Below are positions 1 through 7,707 of a stretch of 64,000 bases of DNA, piece by piece. Origin of the DNA: Flavobacterium anhuiense (GTDB lineage: Bacteria > Bacteroidota > Bacteroidia > Flavobacteriales > Flavobacteriaceae); contig NZ_JUIV01000004.1 of the NCBI RefSeq assembly GCF_004151235.1, positions 248,001 to 312,000 of the forward strand, given 5' to 3'. Numbering within the stretch: position 1 is the stretch's first letter; each line of letters begins with the position of its first letter. Below the pieces are notes generated by a model, which was not told the origin of the DNA, searched no databases, and was given only the letters and a program-made list of their open reading frames with translations. Made by a program: the position numbers and the translations under genes.

Positions 1-95
1 TCTGGAATTTTGTTTAATTGTTCTAATGAATGACTATCTAAGATTTTCAATAGAACTTCTCTAATTGTTTTTTGTACATCAAAAACTGAACTCAT
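1..95 (-). CDS. DinB-like protein, N-terminus only (cut by window edge)
   Basis: A minus-strand reading frame starts with ATG at 95 and runs off the left edge, giving 31 codons that begin MSSVFDVQKTIREVLLKIL and include LEQLNKIP. This resembles the first helix of flavobacterial DinB/YfiT-family four-helix-bundle proteins, which usually carry a His triad for a metal. The His residues would lie outside the window, so the family call rests on the N-terminal helix alone. It is divergent from the ArsC-like gene at 175. Confidence 0.5.
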   Translation of the reverse strand, partial: MSSVFDVQKTIREVLLKILDSHSLEQLNKIP

Positions 96-174
96 AATTT
101 TATTTTTTTTCTAAAATTAGTCATTTTTAAGTTTTAAATGGATTTTCTTTGCATTCTAACAAATCCATAAAAAA

Positions 175-522
175 ATGAACAAAATATATTATTTATCATC
201 TTGTGATACCTGCAGAAAAATCATCAAAAGTTTACCTGAAAACAATTTAGTTTTTCAAGATATTAAACAAGATCCAATTACAGAACAACAATTGGAAGAA
301 ATGCACAAACTAGCAGGAAGTTACGAAGCATTATTTAGCAAAAAAGCACAGTTATACAAGTCAATGGGACTTAAAGACCAAGCTTTAACAGAAGCGGATT
401 TTAAAAAATACATTCTGGAACATTACACTTTCTTAAGTCGTCCAGTTTTTATTATTGATGGCAAAATATACATTGGCAACAGCCAAAAAAATGTAGCCGA
501 AGTGATAAATGCTCTGAGTTAA
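175..522 (+). CDS. ArsC/Spx-family thioredoxin-fold protein
   Basis: This 115-residue protein has the length and fold signature of the ArsC/Spx/YffB family. The N-terminal strand is followed by CDTCRK at residues 10-15, a CxxC pair in the position of the redox cysteine of arsenate reductase, and a late 'RPVFIIDGKIYIG' strand containing the cis-proline-type RPV motif. Family members are glutaredoxin-dependent arsenate reductases or RNA-polymerase-binding Spx regulators. No arsenic resistance gene lies nearby, so a general redox role is at least as likely as arsenate reduction. It is a single-gene unit, with the yicC promoter following at 600. Confidence 0.8.
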   Translation: MNKIYYLSSCDTCRKIIKSLPENNLVFQDIKQDPITEQQLEEMHKLAGSYEALFSKKAQLYKSMGLKDQALTEADFKKYILEHYTFLSRPVFIIDGKIYIGNSQKNVAEVINALS

Positions 523-599
523 AAAGCTATTTTTTTTCTTGTTAAACCGAAAACTGCTACTGAACACTAATTTCCAACTAAATAGAGCAAACTTTTATT

Positions 600-607
600 T
601 ATCTTTG
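600..607 (+). promoter_or_regulatory. Flavobacterial -7 box of yicC
   Basis: TATCTTTG matches the Bacteroidota -7 consensus TAnnTTTG and lies 19 nt upstream of the yicC ATG, so the leader would be about 12 nt. No convincing -33 TTG is visible at 17-23 bp. Confidence 0.6.
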
Positions 608-626
608 CGCCTTTATACTCAATTAT

Positions 627-1487
627 ATGATACAATCTATGACAGGGTTTGGCAAAGCTTCTTTGCAATTGCCTACAAAAAAAATTACCGTTGAAGTAAA
701 ATCCCTAAACAGTAAAGGTTTAGATTTGAATGTAAGAATGCCATCGGTTTACCGTGAATTGGAACTTGGTTTACGAACTCTCATTTCGACCAAACTGGAA
801 AGAGGTAAAATCGATTTTGCAATTTATGTAGAAAGCACTGCAGAACAGACTTCAACCAAAGTAAATGTACCTGTTGTAAAAAATTACATCGCACAATTAA
901 AAGAAGTAAATCCCGATGCTGACGAAACTGAATTAATGAAAATGGCCGTGCGTATGCCAGATACATTAAAAACAGAACGCGAAGAAATTGATGAAAATGA
1001 TTGGGAGCAAATTCAGGTAATTATTGACGAAGCACTTCAAAACATCTTAAATTTCAGAAAAGATGAAGGAGAAGCACTTGAAAAAGAATTCAATTTCCGA
1101 ATTGGAAACATTCGCCAATATATGAACGATACATTAGCACTTGATCCAGAGCGTATACAAGCTATAAAAGATCGTTTGCAAACTGCAATTTCAGAATTGC
1201 AAGTTAATGTTGACGAAAATCGTTTTGAGCAGGAATTAATCTATTATTTAGAAAAATTAGATATTACAGAAGAAAAAGTACGTTTAGGAAATCATTTAGA
1301 TTACTTCTTGGAAACTTTAAATGGTTCTGAAGCTAACGGAAGAAAACTTGGTTTTATCACTCAGGAAATGGGTCGTGAAATTAATACTATGGGTTCTAAA
1401 TCTAATCATGCTCAAATGCAGAAATTGGTCGTGATGATGAAAGATGAATTAGAGAAAATCAAGGAGCAAGTATTGAATGTTCTGTAA
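627..1487 (+). CDS. yicC: YicC-family endoribonuclease
   Basis: The 286-residue protein starts with the family hallmark MIQSMTGFG and ends with the C-terminal DUF1732 block (GSEANGRKLGF, then MGREINTMGSKSNH at about 240-262). YicC proteins are metal-dependent endoribonucleases linked to RNA turnover and stationary-phase fitness. Length and both terminal domains are complete. It is followed after 68 bp by gmk, and yicC-gmk adjacency is common across bacteria. The -7 box at 600-607 supports this ATG as the start. Confidence 0.92.
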   Translation: MIQSMTGFGKASLQLPTKKITVEVKSLNSKGLDLNVRMPSVYRELELGLRTLISTKLERGKIDFAIYVESTAEQTSTKVNVPVVKNYIAQLKEVNPDADETELMKMAVRMPDTLKTEREEIDENDWEQIQVIIDEALQNILNFRKDEGEALEKEFNFRIGNIRQYMNDTLALDPERIQAIKDRLQTAISELQVNVDENRFEQELIYYLEKLDITEEKVRLGNHLDYFLETLNGSEANGRKLGFITQEMGREINTMGSKSNHAQMQKLVVMMKDELEKIKEQVLNVL

Positions 1488-1555
1488 AAGCCATAAGCTA
1501 AAAACAAAATCAATTAAAGCCCAAGGCCTTCTGCCTAAAGCTTAAAGCATACACA

Positions 1556-2128
1556 ATGAACAAAGGAAAATTAATTGTTTTTTCGGCACCCTCAGGCTCA
1601 GGAAAAACAACTATCGTAAAACATTTATTAGGACAAGAAGATTTAAATCTTGAATTTTCGATTTCGGCAGCATCGCGTGCACCACGCGGTGAAGAAGTAC
1701 ACGGAAAGGATTATTATTTCATTTCGCTAGAAGAATTCAAAAAGCACATTAAAGCTGAGGATTTCTTAGAATGGGAAGAAGTTTACCGCGACAACTTCTA
1801 TGGCACTTTAAAATCGGAGATTGAAAGAATCTGGGCTTTGGGAAAAAATGTCATTTTTGATATTGACGTGGTTGGCGGTCTTCGCATTAAACATAAATTC
1901 CCAGAAGAAACTTTAGCTGTATTTGTTAAACCTCCTAGTGTTGACGAATTAAAACGCCGATTAAAACAACGTTCTACAGAAAGTGAAGACAAAATTAATA
2001 TGCGTATTGCAAAAGCTTCAGTTGAATTGGCAACTGCTCCTCAATTTGATACAATTATTAAAAACTACGATTTAGATACTGCTAAAGAAGAAGCATATCA
2101 ATTAGTGAAAGAGTTCGTAAATAAGTAA
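1556..2128 (+). CDS. gmk: Guanylate kinase
   Basis: This enzyme phosphorylates GMP to GDP with ATP in the cytoplasm, feeding GTP and dGTP pools. The 190-residue length fits the family. The Walker A loop SAPSGSGKTT lies at residues 10-19, the GMP-binding region contains SRAPRGEEVHGKDYYF at about 40-55, and the lid region has RLKQRSTESE. It lies between yicC and nadD, and all three read in the same direction. The 108-bp gap before nadD holds an inverted repeat, so nadD may have its own promoter. Confidence 0.95.
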   Translation: MNKGKLIVFSAPSGSGKTTIVKHLLGQEDLNLEFSISAASRAPRGEEVHGKDYYFISLEEFKKHIKAEDFLEWEEVYRDNFYGTLKSEIERIWALGKNVIFDIDVVGGLRIKHKFPEETLAVFVKPPSVDELKRRLKQRSTESEDKINMRIAKASVELATAPQFDTIIKNYDLDTAKEEAYQLVKEFVNK

Positions 2129-2163
2129 TTTTATTACGCAAAGATTCACAAAGACAAACACGG

Positions 2164-2198
2164 AGATTCGCAAAAGGTTTTTTAAACTTTGCGAATCT
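2164..2198. repeat. Inverted repeat AGATTCGCAAA / TTTGCGAATCT between gmk and nadD
   Basis: An 11-bp arm at 2164-2174 is perfectly complementary to 2188-2198. The surrounding text (2134-2225) is built from CGCAAAGATTC-type words in both orientations, a typical flavobacterial intergenic repeat. It is either a weak terminator for gmk or part of the nadD leader. Confidence 0.6.
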
Positions 2199-2236
2199 TT
2201 GTGCTATCTTAGCGACTCTCTGCGAAACTATAAAAA

Positions 2237-2818
2237 ATGAAAATAGGTCTTTACTTCGGAACATATAATCCTATACATGTTGGTCATTTGATCATTGCCA
2301 ATCATATGGCTGAGTTTGCCGATTTAGATCAGATCTGGATGGTTGTTACGCCACATAATCCGTTAAAAAAGAAAGCGACTTTATTAGACGATCAGCAACG
2401 ACTTCAAATGGTTTATTTGGCAACAGAAGATTATCCAAAAATAAAACCATCGGATATTGAATTTAAATTGCCTCAGCCAAGCTATACAGTGATTACACTC
2501 GCTCATTTACAAGAGAAATATCCAAATCATGAATTTTCTTTAATTATGGGCGAAGACAATTTGAAAACGCTTCACAAATGGAGAAATTATGAAGTGATTC
2601 TTGAAAATCATGATATTTATGTATATCCGAGAATTTCTGACGAACCTGAAAATGTCGAATTAAAATCGCATCCCAAAATTCATATAATTGATGCCCCAAT
2701 TGTAGAAATTTCTTCTACTTTTATCAGAAACAGCATTAAAGAAGGCAAAAATATTCAGCCTTTGCTACCGCCAAAGGTTTGGGAATATATTGATCATAAT
2801 AATTTTTATAAGAAATAA
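2237..2818 (+). CDS. nadD: Nicotinate-nucleotide adenylyltransferase
   Basis: NadD adenylates nicotinate mononucleotide to deamido-NAD in the general NAD synthesis route. The 193-residue protein shows the nucleotidyltransferase motif GTYNPIHVGH at residues 8-17 and the second motif ISSTFIRN at about 159-166. Its position 250 bp from the convergent NAD/ADP-ribose operon may be chance, but both loci concern NAD. A rho-independent terminator follows at 2841. Confidence 0.95.
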   Translation: MKIGLYFGTYNPIHVGHLIIANHMAEFADLDQIWMVVTPHNPLKKKATLLDDQQRLQMVYLATEDYPKIKPSDIEFKLPQPSYTVITLAHLQEKYPNHEFSLIMGEDNLKTLHKWRNYEVILENHDIYVYPRISDEPENVELKSHPKIHIIDAPIVEISSTFIRNSIKEGKNIQPLLPPKVWEYIDHNNFYKK

Positions 2819-2840
2819 AGAATTTAAAAATTTGAATTGC

Positions 2841-2866
2841 CTCCAGTTTTAACTGGAGTTTTTTTG
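2841..2866 (+). terminator. Rho-independent terminator of nadD
   Basis: CTCCAGTT-TT-AACTGGAG is a perfect 8-bp stem followed by a run of seven T, 22 nt after the nadD stop. Confidence 0.8.
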
Positions 2867-2896
2867 TTATTCTCAAAAGAATAATCCTACATAATC

Positions 2897-3000
2897 TTGT
2901 CATTTCGACGAAGGAGAAATCTTCGCAAGTAGCTCCATATAGTAAAACGCCAATCTTTGTAGAGTTTCTTGCGAAGATTTCTCCTTCGTCGAAATGACAA
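2897..3000. repeat. 33-bp perfect inverted repeat (flavobacterial GTCATTTCGACGAAGG element)
   Basis: The arm at 2897-2929 is exactly complementary to 2968-3000, with a 38-bp spacer. The arm contains GTCATTTCGACGAAGGAG, a word I know as widespread in flavobacterial intergenic DNA. It sits between two converging transcription units, with a true terminator on each side. Confidence 0.85.
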
Positions 3001-3029
3001 ATAGAAGGCAAAAAACTCAAATCATAAAA

Positions 3030-3060
3030 AAAGCCTGAATTTTAAATTCAGGCTTTCGTT
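3030..3060. terminator. Terminator of the NAD/ADP-ribose operon
   Basis: AAAGCCTGAAT and ATTCAGGCTTT form an 11-bp stem (3030-3040 with 3046-3056) flanked by A-rich and T-rich tracts, so it can act in both directions. It lies 7 bp past the stop of the last operon gene on the minus strand. Confidence 0.8.
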
Positions 3061-3066
3061 TTATAA

Positions 3067-4536
3067 TTAAGCTTCGATACTCACTTCACTTTTTACTCTC
3101 GTTCTGATTTCACTCAGTGATTGATCAACTAAAAGTTTTCCGTCTCTAAAAACTTCTTTCAATTCACCTTGTTTTTCTTCTTCCCAAGAAACATTATCCG
3201 TTAAATGATACTTACCGTCGATTAAATCAATTTTCATTAATCCTTTAGCAGATTTTTTGGTTCCGTCATCTGTAATCGGATCTTTGAAGATCGCTCTTCC
3301 CTCTCCGTTTACTTCTCCGTAAGTTGCTTTCATTGCAAATCCGAAAGTATCCCTGGTATTGTATTGATACGTGAAAGATCCAATTCCTAGAACAACATTT
3401 GTAGAAGCAAATCCTTTTTCTTTTAATCTTTCGCAGATTTGAGTCGCTCTTGCTACTGTAATACTATCTCCATAAATCGCTCCGATTTGCGGAACCAATT
3501 CTTTGAACCCTTTAGCATTTGTTGTACCGCCAAATACATCCCAAAGCAATTCGATAACTCCTTTTTTCTCCTGCTCAGTTTTTCCGTTCGGATTTCCGCA
3601 GATAATATCAACTGGATCACCACTATCAGGACGAATTACTACTTTGCCTTCTCTTGAAACAATATCTTCTCTCAATCTTGGCAAATAATCCGTTAAAACT
3701 TTCCATAAATCCCAAGTGTCAGAAACGATAGAAACAATTCCTTTTGGATACACTTCTGTGATTAATCTTTTGAAAGTTTCATACTCGCCTTCTGTCGTTC
3801 CCATACACATTACAGAATGTTCTGTTGCCGCTACTGAACCTGCCACTAATTCTTGATCTGAATTGGCTTTGTAATATTCTTCTAAGAAATCAATCGCTGG
3901 AATCGTATCAGAACCTGTGAAGCTCAACAAGTGTCCAGATGCAGAAGTTAAAGCCGCTTCAATTCCGCCCATTCCCCTCATTGAGAAATCGTGTGCCTGC
4001 CAATCTACAAATTCTGGAACAGATGAAGTCTGATCTGCATATTTATCCAAAACCTTTCTATACTCTTTTGCAATTGTAGCAGAGTTGCAAGGAAGCCAGA
4101 TCACTGCAGAAAGCAAAGTTTCGAAATAATTCGTCAGCCAGAAAAATTCTGGAATTGTATTATACATCGTAAACATTGGCACTCTCAATGGCACGCTTGC
4201 GCCTTCTGGCAAAGCTTTGAAGACCATCGGAATATATCCTAAATCGTGTAAATCTTCAATGTGCTTAGTTCCAACTTGATTATCACCCAAATAATTATTG
4301 ATTCTGCGAGCATATTTTGCAACAACTTCTTCTTTTGATTTTTTAAAGAAATACTCTTCAAAATCATGAATAATATATTTTTTGATAAAATACTGTAGTC
4401 CGAAAAACACAACCTCATCAACTTCTTCTAATCTAGATTTTCTTGGCGTCCAGTTAGAATATACTAATGTTGTTCCGTTTGGATATTGTCTTCTGTGGTC
4501 AACTTTGTAACCATCGGTTAATAATAGTGGGTTCAT
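3067..4536 (-). CDS. nadV: Nicotinamide phosphoribosyltransferase-like enzyme (NAMPT/NadV or Namat)
   Basis: The 489-residue protein has the full-length NAMPT fold. It opens with LLLTDGYKVDHRRQYP, has the RPDSGDP phosphate/ribose-binding motif near residue 300, and SNWTPRKSR near 27. NAMPT joins nicotinamide to PRPP to make NMN. In the phage NAD+-reconstitution pathway NARP1 a homologue (Namat) instead joins nicotinamide to ADP-ribose pyrophosphate and makes NAD+ directly. It is the last gene of an operon whose first gene is a diverged PRPP-synthetase homologue, which is the pairing seen in NARP1, so both activities are possible. I cannot separate them from sequence by eye. The gap to the upstream gene is 6 bp. 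Confidence 0.9.
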   Translation of the reverse strand: MNPLLLTDGYKVDHRRQYPNGTTLVYSNWTPRKSRLEEVDEVVFFGLQYFIKKYIIHDFEEYFFKKSKEEVVAKYARRINNYLGDNQVGTKHIEDLHDLGYIPMVFKALPEGASVPLRVPMFTMYNTIPEFFWLTNYFETLLSAVIWLPCNSATIAKEYRKVLDKYADQTSSVPEFVDWQAHDFSMRGMGGIEAALTSASGHLLSFTGSDTIPAIDFLEEYYKANSDQELVAGSVAATEHSVMCMGTTEGEYETFKRLITEVYPKGIVSIVSDTWDLWKVLTDYLPRLREDIVSREGKVVIRPDSGDPVDIICGNPNGKTEQEKKGVIELLWDVFGGTTNAKGFKELVPQIGAIYGDSITVARATQICERLKEKGFASTNVVLGIGSFTYQYNTRDTFGFAMKATYGEVNGEGRAIFKDPITDDGTKKSAKGLMKIDLIDGKYHLTDNVSWEEEKQGELKEVFRDGKLLVDQSLSEIRTRVKSEVSIEA

Positions 4537-4542
4537 ATATTT

Positions 4543-4995
4543 TTATTTTAATAAATTTTGAATTAGTTCATCCAATGTTTTAAACTGTTCTACTGAATAT
4601 CTCTCACATACAATATCGATGTTTCCTTTTCTCCAAAAATTTTCCTCTACAACTACTTTCATTTTATTAGTTTGAGCATAAAGTCCAAATTCTAGTAACG
4701 ATATGTGTGACATTGTATTCTCTGCAAAAAACATAATAATTATATCTGCTTTTTCTAATGCATTAAGTTCCCAATTGACTTGCTCTTTAAAATTAGGATT
4801 TTCTATGGTTTGTGACCAGCTGCTATCCCATTCATTTCTTCTTGGATTAAAAACAACAAATTGATCTTGCAGTAATTCTTCGCATTTTTTCTGCCAATCA
4901 ACCGCTTTATCCATCTCTATAGAACCTGCTAAGAAAATGGTTTTTAAATCAATTTGCAAGGGAATTTCTTCTGGTGCTTTATAAATTTTCTTCAT
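4543..4995 (-). CDS. Nucleoside 2-deoxyribosyltransferase-like protein
   Basis: This 150-residue protein has the Rossmann-like start IFLAGSIEM at about residues 20-28, WQKKCEELL after it, and a late ADIIIMFFAENTMSH then LLEFGLYAQ block. The Glu of LLEFG is where deoxyribosyltransferases hold the catalytic Glu. Relatives exchange bases on deoxynucleosides or cleave nucleotide N-glycosidic bonds (Rcl/DNPH1). In this operon it may act on NAD- or ADP-ribose-derived nucleosides, which is inference. It is 2 bp from the phosphatase gene and 6 bp from the NAMPT gene, so translational coupling is likely. Confidence 0.75.
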   Translation of the reverse strand: MKKIYKAPEEIPLQIDLKTIFLAGSIEMDKAVDWQKKCEELLQDQFVVFNPRRNEWDSSWSQTIENPNFKEQVNWELNALEKADIIIMFFAENTMSHISLLEFGLYAQTNKMKVVVEENFWRKGNIDIVCERYSVEQFKTLDELIQNLLK

Positions 4996-4997
4996 GA

Positions 4998-5729
4998 CTA
5001 TTTATTTCTTCCTTTTTCATTTGGATAAAATGTTTGCACAACATCACTTTGCCAAAAGACTTTGGTTTCAATATCCAGACAAGTTAATTTTCCATAAAAA
5101 CCTGCTCCAGTATCAATATTCCAAACATTGCATCCTTGCATCGGAATTTCGACATCATAATGAAGTGTTGGTGTGTGACCGATATAAATTTCATTAAAAA
5201 GCAATAATCGTTTTGGATATGAAAGTGAATCTTTTTGAATTCTTTTGTCCATGGTCAGAGCCATTTCCCAAAGCGTTCTGTCCCACGAATAATTGGTTTT
5301 GTAATGTTCTTTTTCTGGACCATGCATAGATGAAAAACCAGCGTGGATGAACAAATTGTTGTTTTCGTCTACAAAGTAATCTTTCATTCTGTTGAAGAAT
5401 TCGAGATGCTTTTCTTTATCGGAAGAGTCAATTTCCTTATAACTTTCTATTGTTGATTTTCCTCCATGCAAAAACCAAATATCATTTATGATATCATTTT
5501 CTAACCATTCCTGACACCAGGCATCATGATTTCCTTTTATAAAAACACATTCCTGTTTTTGAGATAAATCAATAAGAAAATCAATCAATTGTTTAGATTC
5601 GCTCCAGCCATCAACATAATCTCCCAAAAAAATAAATCGATCATTTTCTGAAAAATCTGCTCTTTCCAATAGCTGAATTAATGCTTTTAATCCGCCATGA
5701 ATATCTCCAAAAACTAAGGTTCTTTTCAT
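4998..5729 (-). CDS. PPP-family metallophosphatase
   Basis: All PPP signature motifs are present in 243 residues: GDIHGG at 8-13, GDYVDG near 36-41, GNHDAW near 67-72, a central HAGF and a late GHTP. These bind two metals in bacterial Ser/Thr phosphatases and in diadenosine-tetraphosphatase-type enzymes. The substrate cannot be read from sequence. The operon suggests a phosphorylated ADP-ribose or nucleotide product, for example from the KptA reaction, but a protein substrate is equally allowed. Spacing is 2 bp on both sides. Confidence 0.85.
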   Translation of the reverse strand: MKRTLVFGDIHGGLKALIQLLERADFSENDRFIFLGDYVDGWSESKQLIDFLIDLSQKQECVFIKGNHDAWCQEWLENDIINDIWFLHGGKSTIESYKEIDSSDKEKHLEFFNRMKDYFVDENNNLFIHAGFSSMHGPEKEHYKTNYSWDRTLWEMALTMDKRIQKDSLSYPKRLLLFNEIYIGHTPTLHYDVEIPMQGCNVWNIDTGAGFYGKLTCLDIETKVFWQSDVVQTFYPNEKGRNK

Positions 5730-5731
5730 GA

Positions 5732-6571
5732 TTAACTAAACTTGTTATTCAGTGCTAAATCCAGTTTTATGAGAAAATCTTTTCCGAATTTATCATTTTC
5801 CAATTCTTCATATAGAAACGATGGTAATGTCTTCTCACAATTTTGCTTCTGACTTAAAATTGCCATAGACAATGCTGCAACGGTATCAGTATCTCCGCCG
5901 TAACCAATTCCTGTTTTTAGGCAATCTTTCATAGAAACAGCTTCGGAAACCATTTTAATTACAGCTTGCGTAGTTGGATATCCATGCATATCGATTGGAG
6001 AAGTAATTCTATAATTTTCACTTTCTTTTAAAGTCTCATTCAGAAAATCTATCAGAGTAAGTCCATCACCCAGATTATATTTAAAATAATGAACAGCCAA
6101 TGCTATACGTTTAGCACAGCTTATTCCTTCAACTGTATTATGGGAAGTTTTCGCCTGAATCTCACAGAACTCAAGTATTTGTTTGATGTTTTTTAAATGT
6201 CCAATTGAATACGCTCGCATCGCAGAACCATTACCGCTACTTCCGTTATCAATTATTTTGATAAAATCTGAACCATTTTTACTGGCATCCAAAGCATTGT
6301 AAACTCGATCTGAATAACCGCGTCTTTTATCTCTGTGAAATACTTCAACAAACTTATCTGCTACTTTTATTTCGTTCCAATTATCATCTTCAAGCAGCAA
6401 TTCCGAAATCGCAATTGCCATTTGAGTATCATCAGTATATTTTTTATAAATCTCTGTATACATTCCGTGTTTATCATACTGAGTTAAATTATTGTTTTTA
6501 GAAATAAAATCTAAATCCCTAAACTCAAAACCCGCACCGTATGCATCGCCTATTGCTGCTTCTAAAATCAT
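5732..6571 (-). CDS. ADP-ribosylglycohydrolase (ARH/DraG family)
   Basis: The 279-residue protein carries both magnesium-binding blocks of the ARH/DraG family: YTDDTQMA near residue 45 and GYGGDTDT near 222. It also has the start ILEAAIGDAYGAGFEF. Such enzymes remove ADP-ribose from protein arginine or serine, from nucleic acid ends, or hydrolyse O-acetyl-ADP-ribose. It is one of four different ADP-ribose-processing folds encoded side by side here. The gap to kptA is 19 bp and to the phosphatase 2 bp. Confidence 0.9.
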   Translation of the reverse strand: MILEAAIGDAYGAGFEFRDLDFISKNNNLTQYDKHGMYTEIYKKYTDDTQMAIAISELLLEDDNWNEIKVADKFVEVFHRDKRRGYSDRVYNALDASKNGSDFIKIIDNGSSGNGSAMRAYSIGHLKNIKQILEFCEIQAKTSHNTVEGISCAKRIALAVHYFKYNLGDGLTLIDFLNETLKESENYRITSPIDMHGYPTTQAVIKMVSEAVSMKDCLKTGIGYGGDTDTVAALSMAILSQKQNCEKTLPSFLYEELENDKFGKDFLIKLDLALNNKFS

Positions 6572-6590
6572 GATTGTTGTGTTTGATTAT

Positions 6591-7139
6591 TTAAGATTTA
6601 AATTCGATATACTTTGGCGGAACTTCATCTGTCAGCCAGACATTATTTTCAGACAAATAAAATTTGAATCCATCTCTATGCATCGCACCGCTTCTAACCG
6701 TTAGAATCTGCGGAACTCCTCTTCTGCTTCCTACTTTGGTTGCCGTTTCTTTGTCTTTAGAAAGATGCACATGCTGACGGCTCATTTTCTTCAAACCTTC
6801 TTTCTGAATGTTTTCCATGAATTTTCCAACGGTTCCGTGATACAGATATTCTAAAGGTTCTGTTTCTGTTAAATTCAATTCAACCGAAATCGAATGTCCC
6901 TGACTTGCACGAATTTTGGTTTTATCTTCATTGTAAGCAAAACGCTTTTTATCGTTATTTTCTACGACGTAATCTAAAAGTTCGGCGTCGAGACGATTCC
7001 CTTTTTTAGTACATTTTTCTATTAATTCATTGACATCTGCCCAACCGTTTTCGTCTAATTTTAATCCGATTTTTTCTGGCGAATGTCTGAGCACCAGGCT
7101 TAAAAACTTGCTGACGCTCTTTGCTATATTTTCATTCAT
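6591..7139 (-). CDS. kptA: RNA 2'-phosphotransferase (Tpt1/KptA)
   Basis: KptA transfers an RNA 2'-phosphate to NAD+, releasing nicotinamide and ADP-ribose 1'',2''-cyclic phosphate. The 182-residue protein has the expected length. The catalytic Arg-His pair is in SLVLRHSPEKIGL near residues 15-27, the third Arg lies in KIRASQGHS near 72, and the fourth in VGSRRG near 137. Bacterial hosts often lack a known 2'-phosphate RNA substrate, so removal of an ADP-ribosyl-type or repair-derived mark is possible. The released nicotinamide could feed the NAMPT-like enzyme of the same operon. Confidence 0.93.
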   Translation of the reverse strand: MNENIAKSVSKFLSLVLRHSPEKIGLKLDENGWADVNELIEKCTKKGNRLDAELLDYVVENNDKKRFAYNEDKTKIRASQGHSISVELNLTETEPLEYLYHGTVGKFMENIQKEGLKKMSRQHVHLSKDKETATKVGSRRGVPQILTVRSGAMHRDGFKFYLSENNVWLTDEVPPKYIEFKS

Positions 7140-7155
7140 AATTAATATTTTTTTT

Positions 7156-7180
7156 CTACCGATGAAATGTTCCTACGGAA
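7156..7180. repeat. Repeat word shared with 21405-21430, containing the macro-gene stop
   Basis: Twenty bases at 7156-7175 (starting CTACCGATGAAATG) are identical to 21405-21424. They are followed by CGGAA, the other half of a TTCCTACGGAA palindrome. The stop codon of the macro-domain gene (7173-7175 on the minus strand) is inside this word. Confidence 0.7.
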
Positions 7181-7697
7181 TATCTTCGATCTGCAAAAGA
7201 CTTTTGTAAATCTTGTAATTTTCATCATCGAAACAGACAAATATTACTTTTTGTATTTCATCTGATTTATCAAAATCTTTTATGGTTTTTACAGCAATTT
7301 CTGCTGCTTTATCTTTTGGAAAATGATAAATTCCAGTACTGATATTTGGAAAAGCAATGGATTTAATTCCGTTTCGAACAGCAAGATTCAAGCTATTTTT
7401 ATAACAATCCGCTAGTAATTTAGATTTCTCTTCTTTATCACTATTCCAAACTGGTCCGACTGTATGAATAACATATTTTGAAGGTAGATTTCCTGCTGTC
7501 GTTATAACCGCTTCGCCTGTTTTACATCCGCCTTGCTTATTACGAATCTGAATACATGCTTCTAAAATTGCCTTTCCTCCTTTTCTGTGAATCGCTCCAT
7601 CAACTCCACCTCCACCCAATAAAGAAGTATTGGCCGCATTGACAATTGCATCAACCTCAATTTCTGTTATATCTGCTTTTAGAAGTTCTATTTTCAT
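7173..7697 (-). CDS. Macro-domain protein (ADP-ribose/O-acetyl-ADP-ribose hydrolase)
   Basis: The 174-residue single-domain protein has the macro motifs [20 protein letters not shown] at about 15-34 and ISTGIYHFP near 122-130, which form the ADP-ribose pocket of the MacroD/YmdB type. Members hydrolyse O-acetyl-ADP-ribose and remove ADP-ribose from acidic residues or nucleic acids. The coding region ends inside a dispersed repeat, so the last residues (QIEDIP) may have been altered by its insertion. The domain itself is complete. It lies 10 bp downstream of the NADAR gene. Confidence 0.93.
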   Translation of the reverse strand: MKIELLKADITEIEVDAIVNAANTSLLGGGGVDGAIHRKGGKAILEACIQIRNKQGGCKTGEAVITTAGNLPSKYVIHTVGPVWNSDKEEKSKLLADCYKNSLNLAVRNGIKSIAFPNISTGIYHFPKDKAAEIAVKTIKDFDKSDEIQKVIFVCFDDENYKIYKSLLQIEDIP

Positions 7698-7707
7698 TTC
7701 TCAAAAT

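Noticed and set aside
2134..2142. Half-site ACGCAAA near nadD resembling the NAD-operon operator
   Set aside because: No matching TTTGYGT seven bases away; the word belongs to a common CGCAAAG repeat.
2082..3020. Minus-strand frames of 60 and 94 codons across the gmk/nadD gap and the 33-bp inverted repeat
   Set aside because: They are made of repeat and antisense sequence with no domain or promoter.
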